Positions 46,255 through 56,282 of a stretch of DNA of 64,000 nucleotides are shown here, in pieces (the stretch's first letter is position 1; the number at the start of each line of letters is the position of its first letter). Location of the stretch: positions 10,344,431-10,408,430 of the forward strand of contig JASKMD010000012.1 in NCBI GenBank assembly GCA_030144725.1, in the 5' to 3' direction. A program made the translations under genes and the position numbers. The notes beneath the pieces were generated by a model, which did not search any database, had not been told where the DNA came from, and saw only the letters and a program-made list of their open reading frames with translations. This DNA comes from Haematococcus lacustris. Lineage: Eukaryota; Chlorophyta; Chlorophyceae; Chlamydomonadales; Haematococcaceae.

Positions 46255-48680
46255 ACCCTGTAGACGTGTGCGGCAGGACCCTGTAGGCATGCGGCAGAAC
46301 CCTGTAGACTAATGCAGCAGGACCCTGTAGCCGTGCGGCAGAACCCTGTAGACATGTGTCATAGGACCCTGTAGCCGTGCGGCAGAACCCTGTAGACATG
46401 TGTCGCACAACCCTGTAGGCGTGCGGCAGAACCCTGTAGACGTGTGCGGCAGGACCCTGTAGGCATGCGGCAGAACCCTGTAGACTAATGCAGCAGGACC
46501 CTGTAGCCGTGCGGCAGAACCCTGTAGACATGTGTCGCAGGACCCTGTAGCCGTGCGGCAGAACCCTGTAGACATGTGTCGCAGAACCCTGTAGGCGTGC
46601 GGCAGAACCCTGTAGACATGTGTCGTACAACCCTGTAGGCGTGCGGCAGAACCCTGTAGACGTGTGTCGTACAACCCTGTAGCCGTGCGGCAGAACCCTG
46701 TAGACGTGTGTCGCAGGACCCTGTAGGCATGCGGCAGAACCCTGTAGACTAATGCAGCAGGACCCTGTAGCCGTGCGGCAGAACCCTGTAGACATGTGTC
46801 ATAGGACCCTGTAGGCGTGCGGCAGAACCCTGTAGACATGTGTCGCAGAACCCTGTAGGCGTGCGGCAGAACCCTGTAGACGTGGTTCGCAGGACCCTGT
46901 AGGCGTGCGGCAGAACCCTGTAGACATGTGTCGCAGAACCCTGTAGCCGTGCGGCAGAACCCTGTAGACATGTGTGGCAGGACCCTGTAGGCGTGCGGCA
47001 GAACCCTGTAGACGAGTGTCATAGGACCCTGTAGGCGTGCGGCAGAACCCTGTAGACGTGTGTCACAGGACCCTGTAGGCGTGCGGCAGAACCCTGTAGA
47101 CGTGTGTCGTAGGACCCTGTAGCCGTGCGGCAGAACCCTGTAGACATGTGTCGCAGAACCCTGTAGGCGTGCGGCAGAACCCTGTAGACGTGGGTCGCAC
47201 AACCCTGTAGGCGTGCGGCAGAACCCTGTAGACATGTGTCGCAGGACCCTGTAGGCGTGCGGCAGAACCCTGTAGACTAATGCAGCAGGACCCTGTAGGC
47301 GTGCGGCAGAACCCTGTAGACATGTGTCGCAGGACCCTGTAGGCGTGCGGCAGAACCCTGTAGACATGTGTCGCAGGACCCTGTAGGCGTGCGGCAGAAC
47401 CCTGTAAACAAACGTCGCAGGACCCTGTAGGCGTGCGGCAGAACCCTGTAGACATGTGTCGCACAACCCTGTAGGCGTGCGGCAGAACCCTGTAGACATG
47501 TGTCGCAGGACCCTGTAGGCGTGCGGCAGAACCCTGTAGACATGTGTCGCAGGACCCTGTAGGCGTGCGGCAGAACCCTGTAGACGTGGGTCGCAGGACC
47601 CTGTAGGCGTGCGGCAGAACCCTGTAGCCAAACGTCGCAGGACCCTGTAGGCGTGCGGCAGGACCCTGTAGCCAAACGTCGCAGGACCCTGTGGGTGTGC
47701 GGCAGGACCCTGTAGACAAACGTCGCAGGACCCTGTAGGCGTGCGGCAGGACCCTGTAGCCAAACGTCGCAGGACCCTGTGGGTGTGCGGCAGAACCCTG
47801 TAGACATGTGTCGCAGGACCCTGTAGGCGTGCGCCTGGACCCTTAGACAAACGTCGCAGGACCCTGTAGCCGTGCGCCAGGACCCTGTAGACAAACGTCG
47901 CAGGACCCTGTAGCCCCAAACCTGGTGGTATGGTGCCAGGACCCTGTGGGGTGTTGCCAGGACCCTGTGGGCCAGACCCTGTGGTGTGGTGCCAGAACCC
48001 TGTGGTGTGATGCCATGACCCTGTGATGCCAGGACCCTGTGGTGTGGTGCCAGAACCCTGTGGTCCAGGACCCTGTGGCTGTGCAGCAGGACCCTGTGGT
48101 GCCAGAACCCTGTGGTGTGGTGCCAGAACCCTGTGGTGAGGTGCCAGGACCCTGTGGGCAAGGACCCTGTGGTGAGGGACCAGGACCCTGTGGTTCCAGG
48201 ACCCTGTCATGTGGTACCAGGACCCTGTAAGCCAGGACCCTGTAGGTGTGCAGCAGGACCCTGTGGTGAGGTGCCAGGACCCTGTGGTGCCAGGACCCTG
48301 TGGTGAGGTGCCAGGACCCTGTGGGCCAGAACCCTGTGGTCAGGTGCCAGGACCCTGTAGGTGTGCAGCAGGACCCTGTGGTGTGGTACCAGGACCCTGT
48401 GGTGCCAGAACCCTGTGATGAGGGGCCAGGACCCTGTGAGCCAGAACCCTGTGGTGTGGTACCAGGACCCTGTGAGGAAAGGCACTCATCGTAGGACCCT
48501 GTACAGGGTCCTGGCACACATGGTCAAAAGCATCCAAACGGGGTCAACAGATCCAACCACAAGCTATGGAGGAATCCTAACATGGTTCTATCACATAGGG
48601 ATGCAAGAAATGATTAAAACATCTACACTCATCAGGTACACAGGACCCTGTACAGGGTCCTACGACCATGATGACGCTAG
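46255..48680 (-). repeat. Spacer array C
   Basis: About 37 units of the 44-bp repeat in reverse orientation to array B (CAGGACCCTGTAGGCGTGCGG, AGAACCCTGTAGACATGTGTC) up to ~47900, then shorter CAGGACCCTGTGGTG-type repeats to 48480. Near 48495 and 48645 are full palindromes GGACCCTGTACAGGGTCC. All minus-strand frames stay open by the same 44-bp effect. Confidence 0.9.
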
Positions 48681-48689
48681 GAACCTGTA

Positions 48690-49002
48690 CAGGGTCCTAG
48701 GACACGGGCCATAGCTCATCACTGGCTTAGACTTTTTACATGCCACCTACTAGGTTGGGCAGCTGTAACCACCCTTTACAACCTCTCATACTCACATTTC
48801 ATGAAAGGTCACTTTGGTCACACGGTGCCAACTCCCTTAGCCAAAATCAGGGTCTCAGCCCCACACCTGGCCCAGCAACTCGACACCGAGTGAGAATTAC
48901 ACTTTCGCCCAATAGAGTCTTGTCATCCCCTAGGTCACAGCAGCCCACATACCAAGTTTCAGACCTCAACTCTCAGGTATTTCAAGCCAGCCAGGCCTTA
49001 AT
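48690..49002 (+). other. LINE linker before ORF2
   Basis: About 310 bp, conserved in the reverse copy at 34215-34545. The ORF2 frame is open from 48931, after TAG at 48928, but contains no ATG. Confidence 0.75.
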
Positions 49003-52000
49003 TTGCACGAGTGCACTGATCCTTGTACGAGCCAACACAACAACCCCCCAACCGAACTGCCCCAAGCAACCCTCAACAGGCAACACATCACCCTCACAAC
49101 CTTCAATGTCAGAGGCCTACACAGATCTAGAAACGAAGTCCTTAACCTGGTGCACAAACAAAGTCCGGACATCTTAATCCTCACAGAAACTATGACCCAA
49201 CCCAAGAGCAACAACTCTAGCCCTGGCTGGCTGAAGAGGGTTATGCCCAACTACACCGTCCACCGTCACGAAGGCCATAGTGAGGTCCTCATTGGCATCA
49301 GACACGATCTAGCTATCCAAATGCAAGCCACCATGATGCCGCCGTGCACAGATGCGAACGTGAACACCCGATGCGTCATCCTAAACCTTCGCCAACGACA
49401 AAGCGAGGAACTCACACTCGTCGCCACGTACTGGCCGTCAGGGAACAACGACGACGCGATCCCGCTAAGGAAGAAGATGCAGGAGCACATACGGACTGCC
49501 ACTGGACAACTGCCCGGCTCACTCATCCTGGCGGGAGATATCAATGCCACGATGAAAGCAGAGGACCGCTCCGAACACACTGAATACCCACAAGACCACA
49601 TGATGAGGGAGTTCGCCACAGAGATGCGCCTGTCCGAAGCTGACTCCGGCGACCGGGCCTGGACCTACCAGCAGCCACACTGCAACAGCCGCATCGACGC
49701 CATCCTGACGCGCGATGCGAGACACGGACCTGGGCACCGCACCCATGTCGACACACAAGCGTACCTTAGTGACCACAGACCGCTCACCGCCACACTGACC
49801 ACAACCAGGCTGGGCATAGAACTAGCAGCCACACATAAACCCCTGAAACACAGCCATACCATTCTCACAACCCCAATTACCAATAATGACAGGGAAGCCT
49901 ACCGCCTGGCAGTGCAACAACCCAGCTCAGGCGCTCCACAACTACATGCACACCTGACAGCATACCTAGCTCCCATGTACACAGACGCTATCCACTTCCT
50001 GACCACACTAGACAAGGCTAACCCACAACAACCACAACGCCTAACACTAGTGGCAGGCCTCCCGGCTAGAGAAGCTGTCGACACCGCAGCCACCATGCTC
50101 ACAACGCTCCTGGAAACCTGCAGAGGAACTGCCATGCAGACATGCAACACCAAGACATTGACCAGAGGAGGCCAGCATTACCAACGCAGGAGCATGTGCA
50201 AGATCAGACTGGCACTAGGGAAAAAGCTCAAAACCACCAGAGAACTCAGCCGGAGGGCTAGAAGGTTATACAAACAAAACGGCGTCCACCCGTCTATCGA
50301 TGACCTACTCCCAGAGACAGACACGACCAACGCGGAGGTAAGGGAGGCGGTGCAAGCACGCCAGGGCGACGGTACAACCGAAAACTACGTGCAAGCCGCG
50401 CTCGCCCAGCTGACCAACTCCTACCGCGACCAAATCCACAAACTAGATGACGACGACTCCGCACTGGCCATTGCACAGGCGCGTCTCAGAATGCAACACC
50501 TCATCAGCACCCAACCCAAAAAAGCCAACAAATACATACTACGCCCTTCTCGCACCGACCACAAAGGACTGCAGGCACTAGCCGACCCCGATACCAAGAA
50601 CATCTGCACCGCCCCGGCCGACCTCAACCAAATTATCACCACCGCCTACAGACAAAAGCTCACGCCGCCGACTCCCAAAACCGGTCACTACACTAGCACA
50701 CAGACCAGAAACTATCCCTGGACCCGCCCCAAAGCCGACGACCCCTTCACGTTGCACACCTGCCAAAATGTACACTGGCTGCACACAGCCATCATGGACA
50801 AAGCAGGATTTCAAGAATGCATCAGCAAACTGTCAGGTGGCAAAGCACCTGGCCCGGACGGCATTGAAAACGAGATCATCAAGATGCTGCCATGGGAGAT
50901 GAGGGACACCATCCACCAGCTGTTTATCGTCATGTGGGCCACTGGCTGCACACCCACAGCATGGAAAGCCAGTGACACCTGCCTGCTATACAAAGACAAG
51001 GGCCAGGAAACAGACCTCAACGCCTACAGACCTGTGGGGCTGGCCAACACCATCTACAAACTCTGGACCAGCCTCATAACTAGGGCGCTGTGCGAGTATG
51101 CTGAAGCTAATGGGATGCTAAGTAACTGCCAAGCAGGCTTCCGCTCCCACCGGGACACCACACAACAGCTCCAAATGTTAGTCATGGCCCTCGAAGACGC
51201 CAACCTAGCCAAAGTAGATATATATGCGCTCCTGGTCGACTTCACTAGTGCCTTCAACACCACTTGTCAAGACAAACTGCTATGGATTATGCATGACTTA
51301 GGCTTTCCCACCGACGCTACAGATGCGGTGCGGGACCTCTACACGGGGGCAACGACACGCTTCAACACTCCGTACGGTCACACCGACCCGGTACCCGTTG
51401 ACCGGGGCACCATCCAGGGCGACTCCCTATCACCTTTCTTATTCCTCATCTACATCGAACCCCTACTGCGTTGGCTCCAAGTAGGAGCGAGGGGGTACAA
51501 ATTCACATCCGATACAAACGACAGCGCCGGGCGATTTACCATCGGCAGCATCGCCTATGCAGACGACATCGCTATCCTATGCAACTCAATCAGCAATCTA
51601 CGCTGCCAGGCCGACAAGCTCTCCGCCTACTCGGACTGGGGCCACCTCATCATATCCCACAGCAAAACCATCGCCACAGCGGCGCTCCACAAAGCGCACC
51701 AATCCGGCAGATGCAGCACCACGGCAGAAGCGGAAAAGCAAGCCCGCAGAGAACTACAAGTCGTAAAGCTACAAGGGAAGCCTGTCACCTACCTCCAACC
51801 GACCGCCCCCTTCACTTACCTAGGTGTCCTACTTACCATGACGCTCAACTGGAAACCACAACACATAGCCATGATGACACAACTCAGACAGAAGCTAGAA
51901 AGACTACGACGCTCGTTTGCCAGCGCGAGACAAGCCATCCACATCATCAAAACAGCCATCATCCCCAGTCTGGCTTACAGTTTCTGCGTGGTCCCATGCA

Positions 52001-55000
52001 CACCAGGAGATCTAGACCTCTACGACAGAGCAATCAACCAATGTGTTAAGAAAAAACTCAGACTCCCACTAGGCACAACCAATGCCGTCGTCAGGGAGGA
52101 CATCGACAAGCTCGGCCTGGGCATCAGCTCAACAGCCAAAGAGTACCATTCCAGAAACACTACAGCCCTCTTACACAGTCTCCAGTCCACAGACACCATA
52201 CATGCCCACATAACCAGAAGCATACTACACAAACAGATTACCTGGCTCTACGCTCAAGCTGCCAAGCATGGACACCGCATCCTCATTATGCTACAACACA
52301 CCCTACGCGCCAGACAACTCCTGCATGCTACCACTGCGCAACTCACTGCCACACAGGAAGGACAAGACCTCTACCCTAAGGAAACCAAACTACTTGGACA
52401 ACTCATCACACAGAATACTAGCGCCCTTCCACTTGACATAGTTAGTGCCTGCATGACGTGCCTCAAAAGCCTGGGCATCCGACATGCCACAGAGCTCCAA
52501 CACACCATCGCTGGCAGCACCTACATCATCTCAGGAAAGATGCTTAAAGAACGCTTCCACAACAAGGTCAAACAAAAACACTATATCGCCCTCAACAGAC
52601 TAACGACCATGGCGACCCAGGACAGATGCCCAACCACAACAGAAGCGAAAGACATCGCAGCCAAACGAGACACCACCTCCGACCTGCCCGCTGCGCAAAG
52701 ACTTATTAAACCATGGGCCGCGGGCTTGACGGAGCTTGCACCAACCGACGTCGAAGAAGACACAAAGCACCGCTACGCTGATATCAGGGCGTATGTGATT
52801 GCCAAGAAGCCCACATCGGGAACACAACCGCCCAGCCCGACGCACGTGACCGAACATGCAACACAACCGCCCGCAGCCCAGGAGGCCATCAAGAGCAACT
52901 CCCGGCTGCTAAGACGAGAGAACAAAGAAGCACAATCGCCCCCAACGAAGCCCACCCGACCCAAGGCGGGCACGAAACGGAACACTGAGGGCAGACAGAT
53001 CCAAACAATCCCGAAGGATATCGTGCGCATAGTAGGCCTTGACCTTCCAGGGCTCTCCAGCTGGAAGGTGGATAAAGCCTGCCGATGTAAACCCAAGGAC
53101 CTAGGCAGTATACTAGGGGCCATGTACGGCCACCAAGAGGCCATTACCAGCATAGAGGGCTGGCAATGGGACGGCATCAACAAGGAAAACTACTACAAGG
53201 TGCATTGGAAGCCCACAGTCATAGATAGATGGGCATTACCACTATGTGCAGAAGAAGGCTACACACCCACACACATAGAACCCATCAGCAGGGAAGAGGC
53301 TAAAGACGTATGCACATGTGAGCTATGCTGGCTACCAAGAGGAGACAGCCCAATGTGCCACAACTGCAAGAGGGCCTACCACCCAGCCTGCCTTGAGGAA
53401 GCCCTCCTGTCGGGACACAAGGAACCAAGCCACTGGCTGTGCCCAATATGCAAGTTTGGCAGCAACGAGTTCAAAACGACTATGCGTCTATCAGCGCAAT
53501 CGGACCTTATACGAGTTCATTGGCGCCCCACCCTCGAACCGGCACCTCTCATCACGGCACACCTGGACTACCTGGCGCGACGCAGCGACTATGAAGAGGA
53601 AAATAAGAGGATACACGAAGCTAGATACGCGCGGCCTGACACACAGCTGCCAACACACACCCGGCAGGGACTACCGGACCCGCACACCTGGCTGCCCCGG
53701 TGCACCAACCTTCACTCGAAGGCCACCTTCCACACGTACCCCATTAACCCGCAGACGGACATCGTCGGGACGGGCAGATGCGAAACCTTCCTCCAACTGC
53801 ACCCCCACATGACCACCCCCGCGATGAACGTAAGCACGGGGGAGCCCATCATGCCCAAACACAACCTAGTGCAACACGTAACGGTTCACGACGAGTCGGG
53901 TCGCACAGTAGGCCTCCTGACCAAACAGCAACACCAACACCTACACGCTTGGTTACAACACACACCACACACACGCAACCTGGCCACAGAACTGGTGGCC
54001 CTCCTAAGGAGACAAGACACACAGAGCAGCCGCCACCCCATGAGACTGGCACAGGACAGAGCCCTTACCACCTTGCACACCACACGATCCTTTACAAGTA
54101 CCGTCCAGAGGTGGGCGGACCCACTCACAGTTAGACCAGAAACTACTACCTACTGGAGCCCCGACATCAATGACACCGCCTTTGGCGCACACCACAATTG
54201 CCTACTCGTACGTCACACTGGGCTGTCCACATGGAACGTACCAGCCGATGATGCGGTGGCCCTGAAATGCGTTAACCATGCTATACACTCAGCACACCAG
54301 GAGGAGGCCATGGCCACCATCATGTTGATCCCTGGTAAAAAGGGGATCTCTTACCCCAAGTACATTGACACCTTGAGACGGTACCCAGAGTACTGCCAGC
54401 ACCTGGCCAGCATACCTCTCACCAATACCAACTGCTCCAAACTTGGCAAACACGCCACCCTCCTCGTCTACGTCATATGGAATGAGGCAGGGCAACTACT
54501 CACCACCAAAAGCAACCCGCAAGGATGGATGGCGAGCACAGCCACTGCCCTACATCCGGACCGGGAGACACACCCTTTCCATCACAGACCCAATAACCAA
54601 AGACAGCCAGCCACCCTCCCCAGTGGCCACAAACAGTACCTCCGCCTCCCGCTAGACAGGGCCCTACCTACGCCGGGGCACTCACGCAACCAACACCAGC
54701 TCACACACCACTCTACCACGCTACCACGGATGGCCATCACCGAATGGACCACTGTAGCGTACACTGACGGGAGCTGCATTAAGACATCCGAGCCAGCCCC
54801 GGCACGCGTCGGGGCGGGGGTCTATATTCCAGAAAACAACGCCCTGATTACCATTGCACTGAACGACCCAGAGAACAACACCATCAACAAAGCAGAACTC
54901 ACAGCGATACACGCGGCACTCAAAGCGGGAGCCAGACGCATCGCCACCGACAGCCTCTGCTCCCTCTATCAGATCCGCCGAGCTCTCGCTAACCCTATGT

Positions 55001-56151
55001 CCCTCATCAATCATAGACATAACGACATCCTGACAGACATCGCCACCCTCATCGTCGACAGCCCCGACACGATCCAATTCTTCAAAGTCAAGGCCCACTC
55101 GGGCGTCATCGGAAACGAAGGCGCAGATGCCCTTGCTAAGCACGCAGCGTTACACCCGGAACAAGCCAACACACAAGGGCACCACCCGACAACACGTAAA
55201 GAGAGGGGCATATGGCTAAGCAACGGGACCGACGGCGAAATCCTCGCCCCACTGCCGGACTGCCGCCATAGCGTGCGAGCACACATGCACAGCAGGCACA
55301 AGTTAGGCCTCGCCAACCAAGACAGCATTTACTATCAGATGACCCAAGATATCACCAAAGCTGCGGCAAAGGGAGCGGCCGAAAGAGTGATGACCGACAC
55401 GAACATCTCCATCCCTGCGCAAAGAACCGCCTTACTCTACCGAACCGGAGGGCTCTACAACCAAAAGCTGGCTATGCGCTGTAAAAAGGCGGCAGACGAC
55501 CGCTGCCCACTCTGTGGGGAGGCTGACAGTGCCACACACCTCCTCTCGGGCTGTAGCGCGACCCTACCACTTGTGCAAGAAAGGCACAACGGGGCCGGCC
55601 GCCTTATCGCCAAAGCCATCAGCAAAGGAACCCTCGGCGGGTGCATCCGGTTTGCGGACACCGGCAGCTGGGAGAAGGGTGCAAAAGACAACCTCGACCT
55701 CCCTAACGACACACTACACACAACACTACGGGCACTTGGCCTCAGGACAGCAACGACCAAAAATACCACCAGACCAGACATCCTCATGGTGACGCCCCTA
55801 CAGAAGACGGGCAAACGTGGCAAAGCCATCAAACGGGTCACTATCATAGAAATCAAATACTGTGCGGACTCCAGATGGGCAGAACAACTGGACAAAGCTC
55901 TCAACCAACACACGAAACTGGCACACACCATCCGCAAGGAAGGCCACACGGTCGAGATCCGACCCATCCTACTAGGTATAGGCGGCATTACATATGAAAC
56001 ACACACGCGCCAACACCTTTTGGCCCTTGGGGTCACCCAAAACAACGTCATCAAGCTACTAAACAAGCTCACGAGACATGCGGTAGAGGCAGCCCACTCC
56101 ATTGCCAAGAACAGCTACAGGCTACGAGCTACTAAATGGGGGGGGGGGTAG
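49003..56151 (+). CDS. LINE ORF2: APE, RT, PHD, RNase H, RLE
   Basis: Over 2,380 residues, uninterrupted. The coordinate start is a TTG; the frame is open from 48931, and the first ATG is codon 64 (49192), after part of the endonuclease. Domains (numbering from 49003): APE with Asn35, Glu62, GDIN 178-181, RID 230-232, SDH 256-258; RT from ~598, with Asp746 in VDFTSAFN, GTIQGDSLSPFLF, and YADD 852-855; a basic linker; a PHD-type Cys4-His-Cys3 finger with Cys1439, 1442, 1452, 1455, His1460, Cys1463, 1480, 1483; RNase H with Asp1922, Glu1965, Asp1983, Asp2042; then a CCHC knuckle 2168-2184 and RPD2259 with E2283-x-K2285, a restriction-like endonuclease. It would nick target DNA, prime reverse transcription and remove RNA. 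RPD-to-E spacing is longer than in R2. Confidence 0.9.
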   Translation: MHECTDPCTSQHNNPPTELPQATLNRQHITLTTFNVRGLHRSRNEVLNLVHKQSPDILILTETMTQPKSNNSSPGWLKRVMPNYTVHRHEGHSEVLIGIRHDLAIQMQATMMPPCTDANVNTRCVILNLRQRQSEELTLVATYWPSGNNDDAIPLRKKMQEHIRTATGQLPGSLILAGDINATMKAEDRSEHTEYPQDHMMREFATEMRLSEADSGDRAWTYQQPHCNSRIDAILTRDARHGPGHRTHVDTQAYLSDHRPLTATLTTTRLGIELAATHKPLKHSHTILTTPITNNDREAYRLAVQQPSSGAPQLHAHLTAYLAPMYTDAIHFLTTLDKANPQQPQRLTLVAGLPAREAVDTAATMLTTLLETCRGTAMQTCNTKTLTRGGQHYQRRSMCKIRLALGKKLKTTRELSRRARRLYKQNGVHPSIDDLLPETDTTNAEVREAVQARQGDGTTENYVQAALAQLTNSYRDQIHKLDDDDSALAIAQARLRMQHLISTQPKKANKYILRPSRTDHKGLQALADPDTKNICTAPADLNQIITTAYRQKLTPPTPKTGHYTSTQTRNYPWTRPKADDPFTLHTCQNVHWLHTAIMDKAGFQECISKLSGGKAPGPDGIENEIIKMLPWEMRDTIHQLFIVMWATGCTPTAWKASDTCLLYKDKGQETDLNAYRPVGLANTIYKLWTSLITRALCEYAEANGMLSNCQAGFRSHRDTTQQLQMLVMALEDANLAKVDIYALLVDFTSAFNTTCQDKLLWIMHDLGFPTDATDAVRDLYTGATTRFNTPYGHTDPVPVDRGTIQGDSLSPFLFLIYIEPLLRWLQVGARGYKFTSDTNDSAGRFTIGSIAYADDIAILCNSISNLRCQADKLSAYSDWGHLIISHSKTIATAALHKAHQSGRCSTTAEAEKQARRELQVVKLQGKPVTYLQPTAPFTYLGVLLTMTLNWKPQHIAMMTQLRQKLERLRRSFASARQAIHIIKTAIIPSLAYSFCVVPCTPGDLDLYDRAINQCVKKKLRLPLGTTNAVVREDIDKLGLGISSTAKEYHSRNTTALLHSLQSTDTIHAHITRSILHKQITWLYAQAAKHGHRILIMLQHTLRARQLLHATTAQLTATQEGQDLYPKETKLLGQLITQNTSALPLDIVSACMTCLKSLGIRHATELQHTIAGSTYIISGKMLKERFHNKVKQKHYIALNRLTTMATQDRCPTTTEAKDIAAKRDTTSDLPAAQRLIKPWAAGLTELAPTDVEEDTKHRYADIRAYVIAKKPTSGTQPPSPTHVTEHATQPPAAQEAIKSNSRLLRRENKEAQSPPTKPTRPKAGTKRNTEGRQIQTIPKDIVRIVGLDLPGLSSWKVDKACRCKPKDLGSILGAMYGHQEAITSIEGWQWDGINKENYYKVHWKPTVIDRWALPLCAEEGYTPTHIEPISREEAKDVCTCELCWLPRGDSPMCHNCKRAYHPACLEEALLSGHKEPSHWLCPICKFGSNEFKTTMRLSAQSDLIRVHWRPTLEPAPLITAHLDYLARRSDYEEENKRIHEARYARPDTQLPTHTRQGLPDPHTWLPRCTNLHSKATFHTYPINPQTDIVGTGRCETFLQLHPHMTTPAMNVSTGEPIMPKHNLVQHVTVHDESGRTVGLLTKQQHQHLHAWLQHTPHTRNLATELVALLRRQDTQSSRHPMRLAQDRALTTLHTTRSFTSTVQRWADPLTVRPETTTYWSPDINDTAFGAHHNCLLVRHTGLSTWNVPADDAVALKCVNHAIHSAHQEEAMATIMLIPGKKGISYPKYIDTLRRYPEYCQHLASIPLTNTNCSKLGKHATLLVYVIWNEAGQLLTTKSNPQGWMASTATALHPDRETHPFHHRPNNQRQPATLPSGHKQYLRLPLDRALPTPGHSRNQHQLTHHSTTLPRMAITEWTTVAYTDGSCIKTSEPAPARVGAGVYIPENNALITIALNDPENNTINKAELTAIHAALKAGARRIATDSLCSLYQIRRALANPMSLINHRHNDILTDIATLIVDSPDTIQFFKVKAHSGVIGNEGADALAKHAALHPEQANTQGHHPTTRKERGIWLSNGTDGEILAPLPDCRHSVRAHMHSRHKLGLANQDSIYYQMTQDITKAAAKGAAERVMTDTNISIPAQRTALLYRTGGLYNQKLAMRCKKAADDRCPLCGEADSATHLLSGCSATLPLVQERHNGAGRLIAKAISKGTLGGCIRFADTGSWEKGAKDNLDLPNDTLHTTLRALGLRTATTKNTTRPDILMVTPLQKTGKRGKAIKRVTIIEIKYCADSRWAEQLDKALNQHTKLAHTIRKEGHTVEIRPILLGIGGITYETHTRQHLLALGVTQNNVIKLLNKLTRHAVEAAHSIAKNSYRLRATKWGGG

Positions 56152-56216
56152 GGGGTCTATTGCTTCTCGACGGTGGGAGCAGGCCGCGCCCCAGGCGGTA
56201 GCTCCTCCCTTAATGC

Positions 56217-56255
56217 ACGCCGGTGAATACCGGCGTAGTCTTCTTCTTCTTCTTC
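56217..56255 (+). other. LINE 3' hairpin and (TTC)5 tail
   Basis: Perfect stem ACGCCGGT/ACCGGCGT with loop GAAT at 56217-56236, then TTC repeats at 56241-56255 that run into the target duplication. A 3' stem-loop plus simple-repeat tail is what a LINE RT typically recognises; recognition here is inferred. Confidence 0.75.
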
Positions 56256-56282
56256 TGTGCTGCTGCAGGATTAATGGTTTGA
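56256..56282. repeat. 27-bp target-site duplication, right
   Basis: Perfect match to 36284-36310. Confidence 0.9.

Larger units (their letters stand above)
36311..56255 (+). mobile_element. Composite Dualen/RandI-like LINE
   Basis: Body of 19.9 kb bounded by a perfect 27-bp duplication. In order: 87-bp leader, ORF1 (36398), a 346-bp MITE inside ORF1, the ORF1 tail to 40726, palindromic array B, a minus-strand Tnp2 gene holding a second MITE, array C, a linker, ORF2 (to 56151), and a 104-bp 3' UTR with a hairpin and a (TTC)5 tail. APE plus restriction-like endonuclease on one polypeptide is the defining trait of Dualen (RandI), described in Chlamydomonas. Near-intact ORF2 and identical target duplications point to recent insertion, before or after the nested insertions. 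Family name is by architecture, not by phylogeny. Confidence 0.85.
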
